Shown here in pieces: positions 18,753 through 27,178 of a stretch of 64,000 bases of DNA. The notes below the pieces were generated by a model that was given only the letters and a program-made list of their open reading frames with translations, made no database searches and was not told the origin of the DNA. Each line of letters begins with the position of its first letter. The first letter of the stretch is position 1. The position numbers and the translations under genes were made by a program. This DNA comes from Pseudoxanthomonas suwonensis (GTDB taxonomy: Bacteria; Pseudomonadota; Gammaproteobacteria; Xanthomonadales; Xanthomonadaceae): assembly GCF_000972865.1 (NCBI RefSeq), contig NZ_CP011144.1, forward strand, positions 310,001 through 374,000, in the 5' to 3' direction.

Positions 18753-19613
18753 ATGAACTACCGCCACGGCTTCCATGCCGGCAACCACGCCGACGTGCTC
18801 AAGCACGTCGTCCTGCTCGCCCTGCTCGAAGCGCTGATGCGCAAGGACGCGCCGTTCTTCGTCCTCGACACGCACGCCGGGCGCGGGCGCTACCTGTTGC
18901 AGGGTGGCCAGGCCGGACGCACCGCCGAGGCCGCCACCGGCATCCTGCGGCTGGCCGGCGCGAAGAAGCCGCCCGCGGTCATCGCCCGCTACCTGCAAGC
19001 GGTGGCCGCGGACAATCCCGTGGACGCGCTGCTGGTCTACCCCGGCTCGCCGCTGCTCACCGCCCAGGCCATGCGCGCGCAGGATCGGCTGGCGGCCTGC
19101 GAGCTGCAGCCGGAGGAAGCGGCCGCGCTCAAGGACCTGTTCGCCCGCGACGCACGGGTGGCGGTGCATGCCCGCGACGGCTACGACGCCGTGCGCGCCC
19201 TGTTGCCGCCGCGGGTGGACGGGGTGCGCATCGCCCGCGGCCTGGTCCTGGTCGACCCGCCCTACGAGGCGCAGGACGAGGAGTACCCGCGCGTGGCCAG
19301 GGCGGTGCGCGAGGCGCTGGAGCGCTGGCCGCAGGCGACCTGCGCGATCTGGTATCCGATCAAGCAGCGGCGCAGCCTGCAGCCGTTCTTCCGCAAGCTC
19401 GAAGCGATCCCGGCGCGCTCGCTGCTGCTGGCCGAGCTGCTGGTCCGTCCCGACGACTCGCCGCTGCGTCTCAACGGCAGCGGCATGGCGATCCTCAATC
19501 CGCCGTGGAAGCTGGACGAGGCGATCGCCCCGGCGCTGCCGTTCCTGCAGCAGAAGCTGGGCGAAACCGGCGCCGCTACCCGGCTGGAGTGGCTCAAGCG
19601 CGACGTGGGCTGA
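18753..19613 (+). CDS. rlmJ: 23S rRNA (adenine-2030-N6)-methyltransferase RlmJ
   Basis: Methylates A2030 of 23S rRNA. The 286-residue protein starts MNYRHGFHAGNHADVLKHV, an almost invariant N-terminus in the family, and has FFVLDTHAGRGRYLL (about 36-50, SAM site) and LVLVDPPYEAQDEEYPR (about 165-181, catalytic DPPY). Upstream in-frame sequence is the antisense of creB/creC and is not coding. Divergent from creB; convergent with the serine hydrolase gene 27 bp away. Confidence 0.95.
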   Translation: MNYRHGFHAGNHADVLKHVVLLALLEALMRKDAPFFVLDTHAGRGRYLLQGGQAGRTAEAATGILRLAGAKKPPAVIARYLQAVAADNPVDALLVYPGSPLLTAQAMRAQDRLAACELQPEEAAALKDLFARDARVAVHARDGYDAVRALLPPRVDGVRIARGLVLVDPPYEAQDEEYPRVARAVREALERWPQATCAIWYPIKQRRSLQPFFRKLEAIPARSLLLAELLVRPDDSPLRLNGSGMAILNPPWKLDEAIAPALPFLQQKLGETGAATRLEWLKRDVG

Positions 19614-19640
19614 GCAACGGCCCGATCGGGCACTCGCGAG

Positions 19641-21155
19641 CTATTCATCGCCCGGCAGCCGGCGCCCGGTCTCTCCGTACAGCTGCAACGTCGTGTCCGC
19701 GCCGTCGCCATCGAAGCGGGCGCGCACGCCGGTATCCGGGTGGATGAACTCGCGCGGCGCGCCGACGATCGGCGTCATCACGTAGCGGTCGCCATTGGGG
19801 AACAGCAGGGTCAGCGCATCCCGCTCGTACGCCACCGCGACCACCGGCCCGTCCCCGAAGCCGTAGCGGCCCGCCAGCGATTCGAGCACGTGCGCCGGTT
19901 GCGGCGCGGCCCGCTCCACGCGCGCCGGGCGGAACCCCGGCCAGCCGTAGGCGTCGGACACGGCGCCGAGGAACTCGCGGCCCAGGGCCGAGCCGTTGTC
20001 GGAATTGCTCAGGTACACCGCGCCGTTGCCGGTACGGAGGTTGATCGTCATGCCGGCGCGGTAGCCGACCGTGCCGCCATAGTGGGTCATGAACACCTGG
20101 TCGCCTTCGCCGATCAGGCGGAAGCCGTAGGCGTGACCGTGGATGGGATCGGCCAGCAGCTCGCGGATGCTGTCCTGGCCGAAGACGGCGCTGCGGCCTT
20201 GCCAGCCCTTGCGGATCTCGATGAGGAAAGCGGCCAGGTCGCTGGCCGTCGCCCACAGGCCGGCGGCGGCCTGTTCGGGGTGGTTGTGCCAGCCTCCCGG
20301 AACGGGGCTGCCGTCCGCCTGGTGGCCATGCGCCGTATGCCCTTCACTCGACCCAGGCGGCGGCTGGGTGAAATCCGCCTGCCTCATGCCGACCGGCGCG
20401 GTCAGCCAGGTGTGCATGATCCGCTCGAACGGTTGCTGCAGCCGGTCCTGCAGGGCGATTTCCGCCACCGTGTAGCCGCCTCCGGAGTACCGCAGCGAGG
20501 TTCCCGGCGCTTCCAGCACCTCGACCTTGCGGCCGTTGGCCGGCGCTTCCGCCTGCACCGTCTGCCGGTCGCTGGGCATGGGCGCCTCCCGCGCATACCC
20601 CTCGTAGCCGCCAGCGGTGATGCCGGCCGTGTGCGTGAACAGGTTGCGCAACGTGACCGGATTGTCGTCCGTCTGCGCGCCGGCCGGCAGCTGCCACGAG
20701 GAGAGGTAGGTGTCGATGTCTGCGTCGAGGTCGATGATTCCCTGCTGCTGCATGCGCAGCGCGGCGAGCACCGTCGCCGGCTTGGCCAGGGAGCCGGCCT
20801 GGAACAGGCTGTCGCACTCGGCCGCCGCGCCGCCTGCGTGCAGGCTTCCCCAGGCCGCGCTCCAGTCCAGTTCGCCGTCGCGGATCACCGCCACCGCCAG
20901 CGCCGGGATCTTGTGCACGTCCATGCGCTCCTGGACTGCGGCCGGCCGGGTTTCGCCCAGGAACGCGACCACGGGCAACAGGTTGCGCTCGACCTGCTGC
21001 TGCCGCTCAAGCGCACCGTCAGCCGTGTGGCAGGTCCATCGCTGTTGCGGGGCGGCCGAAGCGTCGCCGCCATCCGACGGCTGCAGCGCCAGCACGGCAA
21101 AGGAGCCGCCGGCGATGCCGCAGAACAGCAGGGCCGGCGCGATCTTCCTGGGCAT
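19641..21155 (-). CDS. Beta-lactamase-fold serine hydrolase (class C-related), exported
   Basis: 504 residues with an N-terminal signal sequence (KIAPALLFCGIAGGSFAVLAL). The SxxK motif is GSLAKPA (about 135-141), the second motif YSGGGY (Tyr-Ser-Gly, about 214-219), and the third region MTHYGGTVGYRAGM takes the place of KTG. These place it in the large beta-lactamase/D-aminopeptidase/esterase family (PF00144). A C-terminal lipocalin-like extension (LLFPNGDRYVMTPI) is common in such proteins. The substrate (peptide, ester or beta-lactam) cannot be set from sequence. Starts at 21155 or 21182 are both possible. Proximity to creBCD is suggestive only. Confidence 0.82.
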   Translation of the reverse strand: MPRKIAPALLFCGIAGGSFAVLALQPSDGGDASAAPQQRWTCHTADGALERQQQVERNLLPVVAFLGETRPAAVQERMDVHKIPALAVAVIRDGELDWSAAWGSLHAGGAAAECDSLFQAGSLAKPATVLAALRMQQQGIIDLDADIDTYLSSWQLPAGAQTDDNPVTLRNLFTHTAGITAGGYEGYAREAPMPSDRQTVQAEAPANGRKVEVLEAPGTSLRYSGGGYTVAEIALQDRLQQPFERIMHTWLTAPVGMRQADFTQPPPGSSEGHTAHGHQADGSPVPGGWHNHPEQAAAGLWATASDLAAFLIEIRKGWQGRSAVFGQDSIRELLADPIHGHAYGFRLIGEGDQVFMTHYGGTVGYRAGMTINLRTGNGAVYLSNSDNGSALGREFLGAVSDAYGWPGFRPARVERAAPQPAHVLESLAGRYGFGDGPVVAVAYERDALTLLFPNGDRYVMTPIVGAPREFIHPDTGVRARFDGDGADTTLQLYGETGRRLPGDE

Positions 21156-21220
21156 GGATTGCACGGCACACCTTGTCGGCATCGAGTCGCGGGATGCTAC
21201 CGGAAATCCCCGCGATCCCG

Positions 21221-22141
21221 TCACGCCGGATCCGCCTCCACGCCCTCCGGCTCGAAGAAGCTCCAGCGCACCACCGGGAACTGCTGCTTGAGGGCGCGCT
21301 CGACCTGGTCGATGTCGCGCAGCATCGCCTCGCCGTCGTGGACCCGGCGCATGCGCGCGTGGATCGAGACCAGCGCCTCGTTGCCCTGCTGCAGCGTGAT
21401 CACGTGCAGCACCTCGGCGATCTCCGGCCGCGTGGCGAGGAACTCGCCGATCTGGGCCTGCAGGAATGGATCCACGCTCTGCCCGATCAGCATCGCCTTC
21501 ACCTCGACCGCCACCATCACCGCGATCACGATCAGCAGCAGGCCGATGGCGATGGTGCCCAGCGCGTCCCAGAACGGATTGCCGGTGGCCACTGCCAGCA
21601 CCACCGCCACCAGCGCGAAGACCAGGCCCAGCAGCGCGGCCAGGTCCTCGCCGAAGATCACCACCAGCTCGGCCTGGCGGCTCTCGCGGAACCACTGCCA
21701 CAGGCTGCGCGAACCGCGCGCCTTGTCGACCTCCTGCAGGCAGGCGCGCATCGAGACGGCTTCGGCCACGATCGCGAACACCAGCACGCCCACCGCCCAC
21801 CACCACTGTTGCAGCGGCTCGGGATGGCGCAGCTTGTGCACGCCCTCGTAGATCGAGAACATGCCGCCGACGCTGAACAGCATCACCGCCACCAGGAACG
21901 ACCAGAAGTAGATCGCGCGGCCGTGGCCGAGCGGGTGTTCGGGACTGGCCGGCCGCTTGGCCTGACGCAGGCCCAGCAGCAACAGGAGCTGGTTGCCGCA
22001 GTCGGCCAGCGAGTGCACGGTCTCGGCGAGCATCGCCCCCGAGCCGGTGACGTAGGCGGCCACGCCCTTGGCCACGGCGATGGCGAAATTGGCGCCGAGG
22101 GCGAAGAAGATCGCACGGACCGAATCGCCGCTGCCTGCCAT
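21221..22141 (-). CDS. Cation diffusion facilitator family transporter
   Basis: 306 residues with six predicted TM helices and a C-terminal cytoplasmic domain (about 225-300). TM2 carries HSLADCGNQLLLLLG, giving the HxxxD metal motif. TM5, however, has FGEDLAALLGL, with Glu-Asp where zinc-type CDF proteins carry a second HxxxD/DxxxD, resembling the ZnT9-like branch. The predicted role is proton-coupled efflux of a divalent metal; selectivity may differ from zinc. ATG 22141 follows a GAGGAGC ribosome-binding site. It is divergent from the GNAT gene. Confidence 0.85.
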   Translation of the reverse strand: MAGSGDSVRAIFFALGANFAIAVAKGVAAYVTGSGAMLAETVHSLADCGNQLLLLLGLRQAKRPASPEHPLGHGRAIYFWSFLVAVMLFSVGGMFSIYEGVHKLRHPEPLQQWWWAVGVLVFAIVAEAVSMRACLQEVDKARGSRSLWQWFRESRQAELVVIFGEDLAALLGLVFALVAVVLAVATGNPFWDALGTIAIGLLLIVIAVMVAVEVKAMLIGQSVDPFLQAQIGEFLATRPEIAEVLHVITLQQGNEALVSIHARMRRVHDGEAMLRDIDQVERALKQQFPVVRWSFFEPEGVEADPA

Positions 22142-22197
22142 CGCATGCGCTCCTCAGCCTGGGCCGAGCGGAGTCTAGCAACCCGCGGCAGGCCGCG

Positions 22198-22752
22198 ATG
22201 TGGGAATATCCCCCCATGCCGCGCAACCGCCTCCCCCCCTGGCACGAGGAGTTCGTCCTGCCCAACCGGCGGACGATCCTGATCCGTCCGGTCCGGCCGG
22301 AGGACGCCGCGCCGCTGCGGGGCGTGTTCGGGATGCTCGGGCCTGTGGAGGTCCGCGGCGGCTTCACCGAGGGCCACGACGAACTGGACGACGCGGTCGC
22401 CGCGCGCCTGTGCCGTCCGGACCCGAAGGCCGAACTGGTCCTGGTCGGCGCCGAACCGCTGCCGCCGGGCGAGGCGATGATCGCCGGCCTGGCCCGTGCC
22501 CGGATCGTGCCGGGCACCCGCGAGGCCGAGTACGCGATCCTGCTCGGCAACTACGTCGCCGGCCTGGGCCTGGGCCGGCACCTGATGCAGAAGCTGGTGA
22601 AGTGGTCGCGCGGGCGCTACCTGGACCGCCTCTACGGCGACACGCCCGACAGCAATGCGCCGATGCTCGACCTGGCCGCCTCGATGGGCTTCCGCCCCAG
22701 CCTCGAAGCCGGCGTCCCGCCCGGCCTGACCCGCCTGGTCCTCGACTTGTAG
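22198..22752 (+). CDS. GNAT family N-acetyltransferase
   Basis: 184 residues with IRPVRPEDAAPLRGVF (about 29-44) as the first strand and helix, and the acetyl-CoA P-loop in LLGNYVAGLGLGRHLMQKLV (about 120-139) matching Q/RxxGxG/A. The C-terminal DSNAPMLDLAASMGFRP is the usual end helix and strand. Such domains also occur at the end of acyl-CoA synthetase-type protein acetyltransferases (Pat), which the sequence resembles, but here it stands alone. Alternative start ATG 22216 (MPRNRLPPW) is equally plausible. The TAG stop is part of the TGTAGGAGCC repeat that follows. Confidence 0.8.
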   Translation: MWEYPPMPRNRLPPWHEEFVLPNRRTILIRPVRPEDAAPLRGVFGMLGPVEVRGGFTEGHDELDDAVAARLCRPDPKAELVLVGAEPLPPGEAMIAGLARARIVPGTREAEYAILLGNYVAGLGLGRHLMQKLVKWSRGRYLDRLYGDTPDSNAPMLDLAASMGFRPSLEAGVPPGLTRLVLDL

Positions 22753-22985
22753 GAGCCGGGTTCAGCCGGCGACAAGGGCGTCGGAGTCACGAGGACGTCG
22801 CCTGTGCCAACGGCATCGTGTCACGCGCAAGCCCGGAAGCCGTGGCACCCGATCCCCGTCGTCCCGGCGTTCGCCGGGACGACGGGTGGATGTAGGAGCA
22901 CAGCTTGCTGGCGACACGGGCGTCATCCGCCAGGACGTCGCCTGTGCCGACGGCATCGCGTCGCCGGCTGAACCCGGCTCCTACA
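22748..22985. repeat. Two TGTAGGAGC elements, the first interrupted
   Basis: The first (from 22748) has a GCCGG-type left end but lacks its right half; a GTCGTCCCGGCGTTCGCCGGGACGACG hairpin fills that place. The second (22891-22985) is complete, with a CAGC-TT-GCTG left end and a GCCGG-type right end, and stops about 48 bp before mfd. Confidence 0.8.
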
Positions 22986-23032
22986 AAAAGCGCGCAGGCC
23001 GTTTAGGGCGGCCCGGCTACAATGCGCAGTCC

Positions 23033-26000
23033 ATGCCGTCCGCTTCCTCCTCCCCCGTGTCCCCCGCCCCCCCGTTGCCCAAGCGCGGCCAGGCCCGCGC
23101 CTGGTGGCGCGCACCCGCATCGCCCTCGGCCCTGGCCTGGCACCTGGCCCAGGCCGCGCGCGCGCATCCCGGCCCGCTGCTGTTCGTGGCCCGCGACAAC
23201 CAGTCCGCGCACCAGGTCGAGTCGGACCTGCACACCCTGCTAGGCGACGACGCCTCGCTGCCGGTGGTGCCGTTCCCGGACTGGGAGACCCTGCCCTACG
23301 ACCGCTTCAGCCCGCACCCGGACATCATCAGCCAGCGCCTGGCCGCGCTGCAGCGGCTGCCGCAGCTCGAGCGCGGGATCGTGGTGGTGCCGGTGCAGAC
23401 CCTGCTGCAGCGGCTGCCGCCGCTGCGCTACATCGCCGGCGGCAGCTTCGACCTGGCCACCGGCCAGCGCCTGGACCTGGACGCCGAGAAGCGGCGGCTG
23501 GAAAGCGCCGGCTACCGCAACGTGCCGCAGGTGCTGGACCCGGGCGACTTCGCCGTGCGCGGCGGCCTGCTCGACGTGTATCCGATGGGCGCCGACGCGC
23601 CGCTGCGGATCGAACTGCTGGACGACGAGATCGACTCGATCCGCCGCTTCGATCCGGAAAGCCAGCGCTCGCTCGACCGCATCGACGCGGTGCGGATGCT
23701 GCCCGGCCGCGAGCTGCCGATGGACGAGGCCAGCATTGCCCGCGTGCTCGACGCGCTGCGCGAACGCTTCGACGTCGACACCCGGCGCAGTGCGCTGTAC
23801 CAGGACCTGAAAGCCGGGCTGGCACCGGCCGGCATCGAGTACTACCTGCCGCTGTTCTTCCCGCCGACGCGCGACGGACAGGATACGACCGCCACGCTGT
23901 TCGACTACCTGCCGGTCAGCGCGCTGCCGGTGCTGGCCGACGGCGCCAATGGCGCCGCCGACGCGTTCTGGCAGCAGACCCGCAACCGCCATGAGCAGCG
24001 CCGCCACGACGTCGAGCATCCGGTGCTCGCGCCCGAAGAGTTGTACCTGCCGCCCGATGCGCTGCGCGAGCGGCTGAACCTGGGCATCCGCGTCGAGGTC
24101 TGCGGCGCGGAGCACGCGCGCGCCGCCGAGGCCACGCCGCTGGGCGACCAGCCGGCGCCATCGCTGCCGGTGGCCGGCCGCGACCACCACGTCGCCGGCG
24201 AGGCGTTGCGCTCGTTCCTGGGCAGCTACCCGGGACGGGTGCTGGTGGCCGCCGATTCGCCGGGGCGGCGCGAGGCATTGCTGGAGGTGCTGCAGGCGGC
24301 GGAGCTGCGGCCGGAGGTACTGCCCGATTTCCCTGCGTTCCTCAACCGTCGTCCCGGCGGCGCGGGGGTTGGGCGCGGCGACGCGGTGCGGTTCGCGCTG
24401 GCCGTCGCCCCGCTGGAAGACGGCTTTGCGATCGACGATCCCGCGTTCGTAGTCCTCACCGAGCGCCAGCTGTTCCCCGAGCGCGCCACCCAGCCGCGCC
24501 GCGCCCGCCGCGCCGGGCGCGAACCCGAAGCGATCATCCGCGACCTGGGCGAGCTCACCGAAGGCGCGCCGATTGTCCACGAGGACCACGGCGTGGGCCG
24601 TTATCGGGGACTCGTCGCGATGGACATCGGCGGCATGCCCGGCGAGTTCCTCGACATCGAGTACGCCAAGGGCGACCGCCTGTACGTGCCGGTGGCGCAG
24701 CTGCACCTGGTCAGCCGCTACTCCGGCGCCTCGCCGGAGACCGCGCCGCTGCATTCGCTCGGCGGCGAGCAGTGGACCAAGGCCAAGCGCAAGGCGCAGG
24801 AGAAGGTCCGCGACGTGGCTGCCGAACTGCTGGAGATCCAGGCCCGCCGGCAGGCCCGCGCCGGCCTGGCCCTGGACATCGACCGGCCGATGTACGAGAG
24901 CTTCGCCGCCGGCTTCCCGTTCGAGGAGACCCCCGACCAGCACGCCTCGATCGAGGCGGTGCTGCGCGACCTGCAGTCCAGCCAGCCGATGGACCGGGTG
25001 GTGTGCGGCGACGTCGGCTTCGGCAAGACCGAGGTCGCGGTGCGCGCCGCCTTCGCCGCGGCCAGCGCCGGCCGCCAGGTCGCGGTGCTGGTGCCGACCA
25101 CCCTGCTGGCCGAGCAGCACTATCGCAACTTCCACGACCGCTTCGCCGACTGGCCGCTGAAGGTCGAGGTGCTGTCGCGCTTCAAGACCAAGAAGGAGAT
25201 CGAACTCGAGCTGCAGAAGGTGAGCGAAGGCGGGATCGACGTGATCGTCGGCACCCACCGCCTGCTGCAGGCGGACGTGAAGTTCAAGGACCTGGGCCTG
25301 GTCATCGTCGACGAGGAGCAGCGCTTCGGCGTGCGCCAGAAGGAGGCGCTGAAGGCGCTGCGCGCCAACGTGCACCTGCTGACCCTCACCGCTACCCCGA
25401 TCCCGCGCACCCTGAACATGGCCATGGCCGGGCTGCGCGACCTGTCGATCATCGCCACTCCGCCGCCCAACCGGCTGGCGGTGCAGACCTTCGTCGTGCC
25501 CTGGGACGATGCGCAGCTGCGCGAGGCGTTCCAGCGCGAACTGGCCCGCGGCGGCCAGCTGTACTTCCTGCACAACGACGTGGAGAGCATCGGCCGCATG
25601 CAGCGCCAGCTGGCCGAACTGGTGCCGGAGGCGCGCATCGGCATCGCCCACGGGCAGATGCCCGAGCGCGAGCTGGAACGGGTGATGCTCGACTTCCAGA
25701 AGCAGCGCTTCAACGTGCTGCTGTCGACCACGATCATCGAATCGGGCATCGACATCCCCAACGCCAATACCATCGTCATCAACCGCGCCGACCGCTTCGG
25801 CCTGGCCCAGCTGCACCAGCTGCGCGGACGCGTCGGCCGCTCGCATCACCGCGCCTACGCCTACCTACTGGTGCCGCCGGACCGGCGCTCGATGACCCCC
25901 GACGCGGAGAAGCGGCTGGAAGCGATCGCCTCGATGGACGAACTGGGCGCCGGCTTCACCCTGGCCACCCACGACCTGGAGATCCGCGGCGCCGGCGAGC

Positions 26001-26569
26001 TGCTGGGCGAGGACCAGAGCGGGCAGATGGCCGAGGTCGGCTTCAGCCTGTACACCGAGCTGCTCGAGCGCGCGGTGCGCAGCATCCGCCAGGGCAAGCT
26101 GCCGGACCTGGACGCCGGCCAGGAGGCGCGCGGCGCCGAGGTCGAGCTGCACGTGCCGGCGCTGATCCCGGAGGACTACCTGCCGGACGTGCACGCCCGC
26201 CTGACCCTGTACAAGCGGATCAGTTCGGCGCGCGACAGTGACGCGCTGCGCGAGCTGCAGGTGGAGATGATCGACCGCTTCGGCCTGCTGCCGGACCCGG
26301 TCAAGCACCTGTTCGCGGTGGCCGAGCTGAAGCTGCAGGCCAACGCGCTGGGCATCCGCAAGCTGGAGCTGGGCGAGAGCGGCGGCCGGATCGTGTTCGA
26401 GGCCAAGCCGAACGTCGACCCGATGTCGGTGATCCGGATGATCCAGCAGCAGCCGAAGCTGTACGCGATGGACGGCCCGGACAAGCTGCGGATCCGCCAT
26501 CCGCTGCCGGAGCCGGGTGACCGCTTCAACGCTGCGCGCGCGCTGCTGACGACGCTGGCGCCGGGCTGA
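23033..26569 (+). CDS. mfd: Transcription-repair coupling factor Mfd
   Basis: 1178 residues. Removes RNA polymerase stalled at DNA lesions and recruits UvrA. Seen in order: UvrB-like N-terminal module with PDWETLPYDRFSPH (about 83-96), CarD-like RNA-polymerase interaction domain starting EGAPIVHEDHGVGRYRGL (about 511-528), and a RecG-type translocase with Walker A GDVGFGKTEVAVR (about 659-671). VDEEQRFGVRQKEALKALR (DEEQ box) and RADRFGLAQLHQLRGRVGRS (motif VI) follow, then the C-terminal TRCF domain from about 1030. ATG 23033 lies after the repeat; the frame is open 147 bp earlier but that part reads through repeat DNA. Confidence 0.97.
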   Translation: MPSASSSPVSPAPPLPKRGQARAWWRAPASPSALAWHLAQAARAHPGPLLFVARDNQSAHQVESDLHTLLGDDASLPVVPFPDWETLPYDRFSPHPDIISQRLAALQRLPQLERGIVVVPVQTLLQRLPPLRYIAGGSFDLATGQRLDLDAEKRRLESAGYRNVPQVLDPGDFAVRGGLLDVYPMGADAPLRIELLDDEIDSIRRFDPESQRSLDRIDAVRMLPGRELPMDEASIARVLDALRERFDVDTRRSALYQDLKAGLAPAGIEYYLPLFFPPTRDGQDTTATLFDYLPVSALPVLADGANGAADAFWQQTRNRHEQRRHDVEHPVLAPEELYLPPDALRERLNLGIRVEVCGAEHARAAEATPLGDQPAPSLPVAGRDHHVAGEALRSFLGSYPGRVLVAADSPGRREALLEVLQAAELRPEVLPDFPAFLNRRPGGAGVGRGDAVRFALAVAPLEDGFAIDDPAFVVLTERQLFPERATQPRRARRAGREPEAIIRDLGELTEGAPIVHEDHGVGRYRGLVAMDIGGMPGEFLDIEYAKGDRLYVPVAQLHLVSRYSGASPETAPLHSLGGEQWTKAKRKAQEKVRDVAAELLEIQARRQARAGLALDIDRPMYESFAAGFPFEETPDQHASIEAVLRDLQSSQPMDRVVCGDVGFGKTEVAVRAAFAAASAGRQVAVLVPTTLLAEQHYRNFHDRFADWPLKVEVLSRFKTKKEIELELQKVSEGGIDVIVGTHRLLQADVKFKDLGLVIVDEEQRFGVRQKEALKALRANVHLLTLTATPIPRTLNMAMAGLRDLSIIATPPPNRLAVQTFVVPWDDAQLREAFQRELARGGQLYFLHNDVESIGRMQRQLAELVPEARIGIAHGQMPERELERVMLDFQKQRFNVLLSTTIIESGIDIPNANTIVINRADRFGLAQLHQLRGRVGRSHHRAYAYLLVPPDRRSMTPDAEKRLEAIASMDELGAGFTLATHDLEIRGAGELLGEDQSGQMAEVGFSLYTELLERAVRSIRQGKLPDLDAGQEARGAEVELHVPALIPEDYLPDVHARLTLYKRISSARDSDALRELQVEMIDRFGLLPDPVKHLFAVAELKLQANALGIRKLELGESGGRIVFEAKPNVDPMSVIRMIQQQPKLYAMDGPDKLRIRHPLPEPGDRFNAARALLTTLAPG

Positions 26570-26571
26570 GC

Positions 26572-27134
26572 CGGCACCGGCGACATCGCGCAGACGCGTC
26601 GGAACCACGAGGGCGTTGACTCGGCAGACGGCGTCGGGTCGCGGTCATGCCCGCTCCTACAAGAAGGGCACGGCGTGGCGGTTCTCCTGTAGGAGCGGAC
26701 TTCCGTCCGCGACACGGGTGTCGGGATCACGAGGGCGTCGCCTGGGCCGACGGCGTCGGGTCGCGGTCATGCCCGCTCCTACAAGAAGGGCACGGCGTGG
26801 CGGTTCTCCTGTAGGAGCGGACTTCCGTCCGCGACACGGGTGTCGGGATCACGAGGGCGTCGCCTGGGCCGACGGCGTCGGGTCGCGGTCATGCCCGCTC
26901 CTACAAGAAGGGCACGGCGTGGCGGCTCTCCTGTAGGAGCGGACTTCAGTCCGCGACACGGGCGTCGGGATCACGAGGGCGTCGCCTGGGCCGACGGCGT
27001 CGGGTCGCGGTCATGCCCGCTCCTACAACAGCAGCGGCGCGCCTCTTCTGTAGGAGCTGACTTCAGTCGGCGACACGGGCATCGGAAACACGAGGGTGTC
27101 ACCTGGGCCGACGACGTCGGGTCGCGGTCATGCC
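26572..27134. repeat. Array of TGTAGGAGC elements with 122-bp period
   Basis: Starts with a degenerate element ending at 26661, then units at 26688, 26810 and 26932 spaced exactly 122 bp, and a diverged unit at 27049-27134. The first three share GCGGAC-TTCC-GTCCGC or GCGGACT-TC-AGTCCGC left hairpins, a GCGG-GCATGA-CCGC right end and the spacer AAGAAGGGCACGGCGTGGCG. The 609-bp mfd-permease interval holds nothing else recognisable. Confidence 0.95.
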
Positions 27135-27178
27135 CGCTCCTGCAACGGCGGACGCGTCGGTGGCGTGGTCGGTGCCGG

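Noticed and set aside
19641..21155. True AmpC-type beta-lactamase under CreBC control
   Set aside because: The third motif is HYGG rather than KTG, and the protein has a long C-terminal extension, so only the broader serine hydrolase family is supported.
26572..27134. Regularly spaced repeats considered as a CRISPR array
   Set aside because: Units are about 122 bp, internally palindromic and nearly identical throughout, without unique spacers or cas genes.
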